A DNA stretch of 45,408 bases from positions 2,266,417-2,311,824 of the forward strand of contig NZ_KE356561.1 of assembly GCF_000415985.1 (NCBI RefSeq), in the 5' to 3' direction. This document shows positions 44,445 to 45,408 of this stretch, in pieces. Under the pieces are notes generated by a model. That model was not told the DNA's origin. It made no database searches and saw nothing but the letters and a program-made list of their open reading frames with translations. A program made the position numbers and the translations under genes. Positions within the stretch are counted from its first letter, which is position 1, and each line of letters starts with the position of its first letter. This DNA comes from Haloquadratum walsbyi J07HQW2. Its GTDB lineage: Archaea; Halobacteriota; Halobacteria; Halobacteriales; Haloferacaceae.

Positions 44445-45089
44445 ATGGATGATTTCGTTTTTCACCACTCACTCAATCCGGATGAGATTGCCACTCGATA
44501 CGCCAGCATCGACATTGAGTGCAATTCCATCGATCCGACAAACGGTCAGACAGTAGCGATCGGAATCGGCCTGAAAGACACTGTTGCTGGTGAACAGTCT
44601 GTTGACATTCTCACGCTCGGCGGGGCAATGTGCGATGAGGAAACGCTGATCCGACGCGCCTTTGAACGAATCAATGAATTTGATCCGACCGCGCTCGTGA
44701 CGTTCAATGGTCGGGAGTTCGATCTCGATTACCTCTCCGGACGTCTCGCTATACTTGATTCCAATCAACAGATTGAGCTTCATTGCGAGGACAACCACAT
44801 CGACCTGTTTGTTCCGCGGAAGCAGAAGGCGGATGAGCAGGGTATCAAATGGCCGTCACTGGAGGAGGTATTGGAGGGTCATGGACTCGCAATCCAGCCG
44901 ACGCACTGGCGTGGCGAGCAGCTCACAAACAAACGGTTCGGTGAAGAACTGGCTCCCAAGTATCTCCAAGCGATTACAGAGGATCGTACAACCACTGTCG
45001 ACGAACTCGAAAGATTGATTCACCAGTATGTGGAGGGCGACATCGAAGCCAATCTTGTGCTGTACGAAACAGATGCTGGTCGTCGGTAG
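44445..45089 (+). CDS. PolB-like 3'-5' exonuclease (RNase H-like fold)
   Basis: 214 residues. The three exonuclease motifs of the DEDDy type are visible: Exo I ASIDIECNS (Asp and Glu), Exo II TFNGREFDLDYL (Asn-x4-Asp type) and Exo III YVEGDIEANLVLY (Tyr-x3-Asp). This matches the predicted 3'-5' exonuclease family related to the proofreading domain of B-family polymerases; no polymerase domain follows. It should digest DNA (or RNA) from the 3' end and lies between the LAGLIDADG gene and the integrase. Confidence 0.85.
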   Translation: MDDFVFHHSLNPDEIATRYASIDIECNSIDPTNGQTVAIGIGLKDTVAGEQSVDILTLGGAMCDEETLIRRAFERINEFDPTALVTFNGREFDLDYLSGRLAILDSNQQIELHCEDNHIDLFVPRKQKADEQGIKWPSLEEVLEGHGLAIQPTHWRGEQLTNKRFGEELAPKYLQAITEDRTTTVDELERLIHQYVEGDIEANLVLYETDAGRR

Positions 45090-45092
45090 TCG

Positions 45093-45408
45093 TCACCAAA
45101 TCTGCTCAGCGGCGTCGTTACGAGTTTCAGCGTCGGAGTGAAGATATTTCATCGTCGTGGTAACGCTCTTGTGACGAAGCTGTTCCTTGGCGTGATGTGG
45201 ACCAATGTGATTCGCCCAGTAGGTTGCTACCCCGTGGCGAATCGAATACCACGTGATGTTTTTATGTTCCGGAATGGGGAGATTTCCCTCGTCAACGAGA
45301 CGACTCAGCAGGTAGTTACATGACTTCGAACTGTACGTGCTTCCTTGCTTCGTGAGCCAGAGATCGTCCCGGTCTCCGTACTTATCAAGCGCTGCTCGCT
45401 CCTCCAAC
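45093..45408 (-). CDS. Tyrosine recombinase/integrase, C-terminal part (runs off the window)
   Basis: Only the last ~105 residues are present; the gene continues past the right edge. The catalytic features of XerC/D-type integrases are intact: ITWYSIRHGVATYWANH (Arg-His, the RxxH-like box), AKEQLRHKSVTTTMKYLHS (His, then the nucleophile Tyr). It ends close to the convergent exonuclease gene. With the tRNA-Thr scar at 36481-36524, it is the likely enzyme that integrated this element. Confidence 0.9.
   Translation of the reverse strand, partial: LEERAALDKYGDRDDLWLTKQGSTYSSKSCNYLLSRLVDEGNLPIPEHKNITWYSIRHGVATYWANHIGPHHAKEQLRHKSVTTTMKYLHSDAETRNDAAEQIW

Noticed and set aside
1-45408. CRISPR arrays, rRNA genes or a replication origin
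   Set aside because: No regularly spaced repeats, no rRNA-like stretches and no orc1/cdc6 gene with origin-type repeats were seen on reading through the window.

Overview
The window reads as the chromosome of a low-GC, low-coding-density haloarchaeon. The proteins are acidic (rich in D, E and T), there are haloarchaeal families such as Bat-type HTH_10 regulators, AbrB-PhoU, DUF7113-like, DUF7521-like and DUF6498-like proteins, many genes start close behind AT-rich TATA-like boxes, and decayed genes and long gene-poor gaps are frequent. Haloquadratum walsbyi or a close relative fits best. This is a judgement from style; no search was run.

Region 1 (1-12 kb): a large response regulator/PAS/histidine kinase, an M29 aminopeptidase, a conserved haloarchaeal protein (DUF7114-like), a two-gene membrane operon killed by four nonsense codons, a disulfide oxidoreductase of the lipoamide dehydrogenase/mercuric reductase type, a zinc-finger microprotein, an HTH_10 fragment and a decayed IS1341-type TnpB element.

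Region 2 (10.5-19.2 kb): the metabolic centre. A short-chain fatty acid/acetoacetate-type transporter (AtoE family) faces a complete three-subunit acetone carboxylase operon (beta, alpha, gamma order). Upstream, in the same orientation, lies an HTH_10 regulator plus UspA-like pair. Together they suggest ATP-driven acetone carboxylation to acetoacetate with dedicated control. The acxA promoter region carries a 14-bp perfect palindrome and an inverted repeat that brackets a TATA-like box.

Region 3 (19.3-27.1 kb): a broken amino-acid transporter gene behind an intact UspA gene, a fragment of an FAD-linked oxidase, a stand-alone JAMM protein, then an SSS symporter, an AbrB-PhoU protein and an agmatinase-type ureohydrolase. 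The symporter and the ureohydrolase share a 9-bp upstream motif, which suggests one nitrogen-compound uptake and hydrolysis module.

Region 4 (27.5-36.4 kb): mostly erosion. It holds a multiply frameshifted secreted/membrane gene, an intact and a decayed DUF6498-like gene, a hexamer microsatellite, a DUF4397 lipoprotein, a winged-helix/DUF7521 pair, a winged-helix antitoxin-like gene with a decayed PemK-like toxin, a broken coiled-coil lipoprotein and a DUF7113-like gene.

Region 5 (36.48 kb to the right edge): very likely an integrative element. It starts at a 44-nt 3' half of a tRNA-Thr(GGT) gene (attachment-site scar), and a tyrosine recombinase runs off the right edge. Between them are VapBC-like, HicB-like, RHH/RelE-like and RHH/PIN modules (two of them broken), a NucS-like nuclease, a LAGLIDADG protein and a PolB-like 3'-5' exonuclease. 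An intact tRNA-Thr should lie beyond the right edge.
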